From positions 131,922,553-131,986,552 of the forward strand of contig NC_133898.1 in assembly GCF_964199755.1 (NCBI RefSeq): 64,000 nucleotides of DNA, written 5' to 3'. Positions 60,810 to 64,000 of this stretch are shown here, one piece after another. This stretch comes from Larus michahellis. Its lineage: Eukaryota; Chordata; Aves; Charadriiformes; Laridae. The notes under the pieces were generated by a model. That model ran no database searches, was not told where the DNA came from, and worked only from the letters and a program-made list of their open reading frames with translations. Numbering within the stretch: position 1 is the stretch's first letter; each line of letters begins with the position of its first letter. A program made the translations under genes and the position numbers.

Positions 60810-62770
60810 GGCTCACGCAGCGCCCTGCCTGGCACGTCCTGACGGGGGTCTCCAGAGCAGAGCTGGTGGCACCGCAGTGGTTAGTCTCGCCCGGGGAGGC
60901 CTGACCCCCAGCCCCCTCGGCTGCGCTGGATGGAGCCGTCCCTGTGCGCTGCCGGCACCAGGCTGGGCGCTGCCGACCGGCTGCAGCCATGGCACTCGCT
61001 GAGGGGGATGCACTGTCCTTCCTCCTTCCAGCCCGGCGTCCATGCCAGCCCTCGCACACCCGCCCTGGCGCTGGCTCCTACCAGCCAGGCAGGGGCTTGC
61101 CTTGCTCTGGCTGCGGCTGTGTGTGTAATTCCTGGCAGGTGGGTGCACAGGGGAGCCGAAACCTGCACAGGACCCCGATGTGACCTGCCGGGGATGGAGC
61201 CGCAGAGCCTGCCCGTCTGCCAGCCCTCAGCGCCTGCGGGATGGTGAGGGGCTGCAGCTGCAGCCACCGGGCAGCACGGCGGAGCCGCACTCGGCTGTGG
61301 GGCTGGGGCCGTGCGATGGGGCTGTGGGGGGATGGCACCGGGGCTTCAGGGGGCTGGGGGGGCTGCGGGGCTCAGACCAGGCTCTCCCCAGCCCAAGGGG
61401 TGGGTGCCGCTGGTCAGAGGCTGCGGATGGCAGGACTTGGCAGCCCCAACACGCTGAACCTCTCGCAGCTGCGCCCAGGGGCACAGGAGGCCCTGGCGTG
61501 TCGGCAGCGAGCGAGGAACAAGCCGGGCACTTGTCCCCGGGCGCAGCCAGCCCCGCGGTGGGGGGGCTGCCAGGGCTGGGGTGGGTCGAGCCCAGCCCCT
61601 GCTGAGGGCTCTGCCCTAGAGCCGTGGGGAGGCGGTGCCGGGTGCCAGCCTTCACACCAGATCCACATCACGGGTGCACGGCACCGTGTGCTGCCTCGCT
61701 GCGGGCAGGGCCGTGCCCCAGCGCCCCTGCGCAGCCCGGTGTGGGACGCGCCGTGTGACGGGCCAGGCTGAGCCTCCGTCCCTGGGCTCTGCCTGGCACC
61801 AGCCCCGTGGAAAGAGCCCGCTCCGGGCCCATCTTGGCACCTGCACCAGCATTGGCACTGGGTGTCAGCTCCGGTCCCCTCTGCCCGCAGGCGACCGCAG
61901 CGCTGCCAGGGGGTGCAGGCAGGGCCGCAGCGCTGCCGGGGGGGTTTGCCGGCAGCAGTGTGGTGCACCAGCAGCTACCTCACCTCTTGGCAGCAGCGGC
62001 CGGTGCCCCGGGCTGGAACATCCTGCATGCAGCACAGCGCTGCCGGCTCTGGTGCCTTCGCTCTATGAGTCACGGAATTTGGCTGGTGGTGCCTCGCTGC
62101 CGCTCGGGGCTGTCTGCGGCGCCCGGCCACCACGCGTGCAACGGTTTGACCTCAGCACCGCGACCTCTGCCTGGGGCACGGTGCTGCCATGCCAGGCCAC
62201 AGCCAGGCCCGGAGCACCCAACCGTGCCGGTGGGTGCCGGTGGGTGCCGGTGGGTGCCGGTGGCTGGTGGTCTCCCACCTCTGCCCGGAGACGGCTCTGC
62301 CGCTGCACCCGCTGTCTGCCCAGGACGTCGCTGCTCGACGCCGGCCCCGGCACACCGGGAGAGCCCCGGGCCGAGGACCTCCGGGTCAGCCCGCTCCGCC
62401 GGCCCGGCGCGGCTCACGGCGTCCCGGTACCCCGGCCCGTGCTCTCGGCCGGCCCCGCCGCTTCAGCACCGCGGACAGCGGCACCGCGGGCACCGGAGCC
62501 GCGCGGTGAACGGGGCGGGGGGGGCGGAGCGGGGCAAGCCGGGGGCCTCGGGGGGGCCGGGGGGCAGCACGGCCAGAAGCCCCCGGCCCCGGGCACCCGC
62601 CGGCACCGGCCCCTCCGGGTGGGCGCCGGCACGGGAGCGGGGTGGCTGTCCCCGCAACCGGGAGGAGCGGGGCTGCCCCGCCGTCCCGGCGCTCGGTGCC
62701 GCGGCCCGGTACCCCGCTCCCCGCCGCCGTCCCGGTGCCCCTCCCGCCCCCGCCCCCCGCCGGTCGGTGC
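60810..62770. other. Intergenic spacer MPV17-UCN, no gene seen
   Basis: About 2 kb without recognisable coding exons. It contains a short GGTGCCGGTG repeat at 62225-62265. TRIM54 and DNAJC5G, neighbours of UCN in human, are not seen. Confidence 0.55.
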
Positions 62771-62781
62771 TTGCTCGGCGC

Positions 62782-62789
62782 TGACGTCA
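62782..62789 (+). promoter_or_regulatory. UCN: UCN cAMP response element
   Basis: Perfect palindromic TGACGTCA, 18 bp upstream of the TATA box. A CRE near the TATA box is known for mammalian UCN and CRH genes, so CREB-type control is likely. Confidence 0.85.
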
Positions 62790-62806
62790 GCCCGGGCTCC
62801 CGGACC

Positions 62807-62813
62807 TATATAA
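62807..62813 (+). promoter_or_regulatory. UCN: UCN TATA box
   Basis: TATATAA, predicting transcription from about 62838. A non-coding exon 1 would end at the GG|GTACGG donor near 62913 and join the acceptor at 63131-63132. Confidence 0.85.
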
Positions 62814-63150
62814 CCACCGGCCGCGCCGCCCGCTCAGCTCCCACGGGACGGACCGCGCTCCGCTCCACCGGCAGCGCACCGGCAGGGACAGGGGAGAGGG
62901 CACAGCGCACCGGGTACGGGGCGGCGCACGGGACGGGGACAGCGCGCCGGTGGAGGGGGCCGGGGAGGGCGCAGCGCGTACGGGACGGTGCGGGCGGCCG
63001 CGGGAGGGGCGGGGGGCACCCACGGCGGGCCGGTCCCCGCGCTGGCGGCTACGCGATCCCCTCGGGCCCCCCGCCCCGGTCCCTGCAGCCGCCCCGGTCT
63101 CTCGCCGTCGCGCTGAGCCCCCGGCCCCGCAGGTGCGGACGGAGCCGAGG

Positions 63151-63450
63151 ATGCGGCGGGCGCTGCTCACCCTCCTGCTGCTGCTCGCCCGCCCGCCGCC
63201 CGCCGCCGCCCGCCCCGCGCGCCCCGACGGCTCGGTCCCGGCGGCCGCGGGCGAGGAGCGGGGCCGCCCGCTCTGGCCGCCGCTGGCGCCGCCGCCCCCG
63301 GAGCCGTGGCGGGCGCGGAGGGACGAGCCGCCGCTCTCCATCGACCTCACCTTCCACCTCCTGCGGCACCTCCTGCTGCTCGCCCGCGCCCAGAGCCAGC
63401 GCGCCCGCGCCGACAGCAACCGCCTCATCCTCGACGCCGTGGGGCGCTGA
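63151..63450 (+). CDS. UCN: Urocortin (CRF-family neuropeptide precursor)
   Basis: Secreted precursor of urocortin 1, a ligand of CRF receptors 1 and 2. The whole coding sequence is in one exon, as in mammals, 18 nt after the acceptor; 99 aa (human 124). Signal peptide MRRALLTLLLLLARPPPAAA, a short Pro-rich propeptide, then furin-type RARR. The mature 40-residue peptide starts DEPPLSIDLTFHLLRHLLLL and ends RLILDAV. GR then stop supplies the amidation glycine. The mature length equals human and LSIDLTFHLLR is identical to it. The propeptide is much shorter than in mammals. AATAAA follows at 63633. Confidence 0.96.
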   Translation: MRRALLTLLLLLARPPPAAARPARPDGSVPAAAGEERGRPLWPPLAPPPPEPWRARRDEPPLSIDLTFHLLRHLLLLARAQSQRARADSNRLILDAVGR

Positions 63451-63632
63451 GACCCCCCACCCCCGGACCTTCCCCCCTCCCCGGGGCTGCGCCGGGGTCC
63501 GGCCACCGCCTCAGCCTCCGCGCCGCACCGGCGAACTCACCGGCACCGGCAGCAGGCTGCGCCCGCCTCATCCCCGGCGCCGGGGCAAGCGGGCGCGGTA
63601 CCGGCCCCGCGACGGGCCCGCACCGATTTTGT

Positions 63633-63638
63633 AATAAA
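63633..63638 (+). terminator. UCN: UCN polyadenylation signal
   Basis: AATAAA 183 nt after the UCN stop codon, preceded by GATTTTGT. Confidence 0.85.
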
Positions 63639-63639
63639 A

Positions 63640-64000
63640 CGTGGTGGAAACCGGAGGCGTGAGCGAGTGCGGGGCCGGGGAAGGCGGCCGGGGCTCACCG
63701 GGAACGCGGGGCGGGGGGGCCGGGCTGAGCAGAGCTGGGGGAGCAGCACCGAGCACAGCGGGCCTGGGGACGGGGCTACGTGTGTCCCTGGGTGGGGGGG
63801 ACATAGCGGGGTCTCCGTGGGGGAAGCGGCTCCCCAGCCCTGAGGAGAGGCCGCCCTGGGTGCGGTGGGGAGCAAAGGGCGCAGAGCGATGGGAGCAGCG
63901 GGCGCTTTGCCACCGAGGAGCAGGGCAAAGGGGTGCTGTGCCCAAATGCGGGGCAGGGGGGGACCAGAGCTCTGCATGCGACAACACCCCTGAGCTGCTG
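63640..64000. other. Right edge, no gene seen
   Basis: GC-rich sequence after UCN. No conserved coding exon recognised in the last 360 bp. Confidence 0.5.

Overview
The window looks like a gene-dense, very GC-rich segment of a bird genome (at minimum a sauropsid), of the kind found on small microchromosomes. The reasons are short introns, long G or C runs, abundant GC-rich minisatellites, three 3' ends of CR1 LINEs, and a cluster of U1 snRNA genes. The protein genes correspond to the human 2p23.3 block.

Layout from left to right: a cGMP-dependent protein kinase gene (minus strand, C-terminal third lost at the left edge); a ~1.9 kb minisatellite; KHK (+); CGREF1 (-); a relic of ABHD1 (+) downstream of a CR1; PREB (-); SLC5A6 (-); ATRAID (+); a ~7 kb non-coding stretch with three U1 snRNA genes, LTR-like fossils and a decayed CR1; CAD (+, 44 exons); MPV17 (+), starting 66 bp after the CAD stop codon; a ~3 kb spacer with another CR1 tail; and UCN (+). 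Human genes normally found here but not seen are PRR30, TCF23, SLC30A3, DNAJC5G and TRIM54. MPV17-UCN is flipped relative to CAD compared with human.

The genes are functionally mixed: cyclic-nucleotide signalling (PKG), fructose metabolism (KHK), calcium-linked growth control (CGREF1), ER-exit-site GEF (PREB), biotin/pantothenate/lipoate uptake (SLC5A6), a secretory-pathway membrane protein (ATRAID), de novo pyrimidine synthesis (CAD), an inner mitochondrial membrane protein (MPV17) and a CRF-family neuropeptide (UCN). They are held together by conserved synteny, not by a shared pathway. Exon models were built by hand from GT/AG sites, codon phase and recalled human protein sequences. All exon sums are in frame: KHK 300 aa, CGREF1 244, PREB 416, SLC5A6 618, ATRAID 222, CAD 2240, MPV17 177, UCN 99.

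The most unusual signals are three near-perfect fold-back palindromes in GC-rich non-coding DNA; complementary hexamer arrays that flank exactly the in-frame exon block encoding the second cGMP-binding domain of the kinase; a 126-bp repeat in CGREF1 intron 1 that keeps the secreted reading frame open and multiplies the splice donor; a possible extra 48-nt CAD exon; the CAD-MPV17 near-overlap; and the paired U1 genes.
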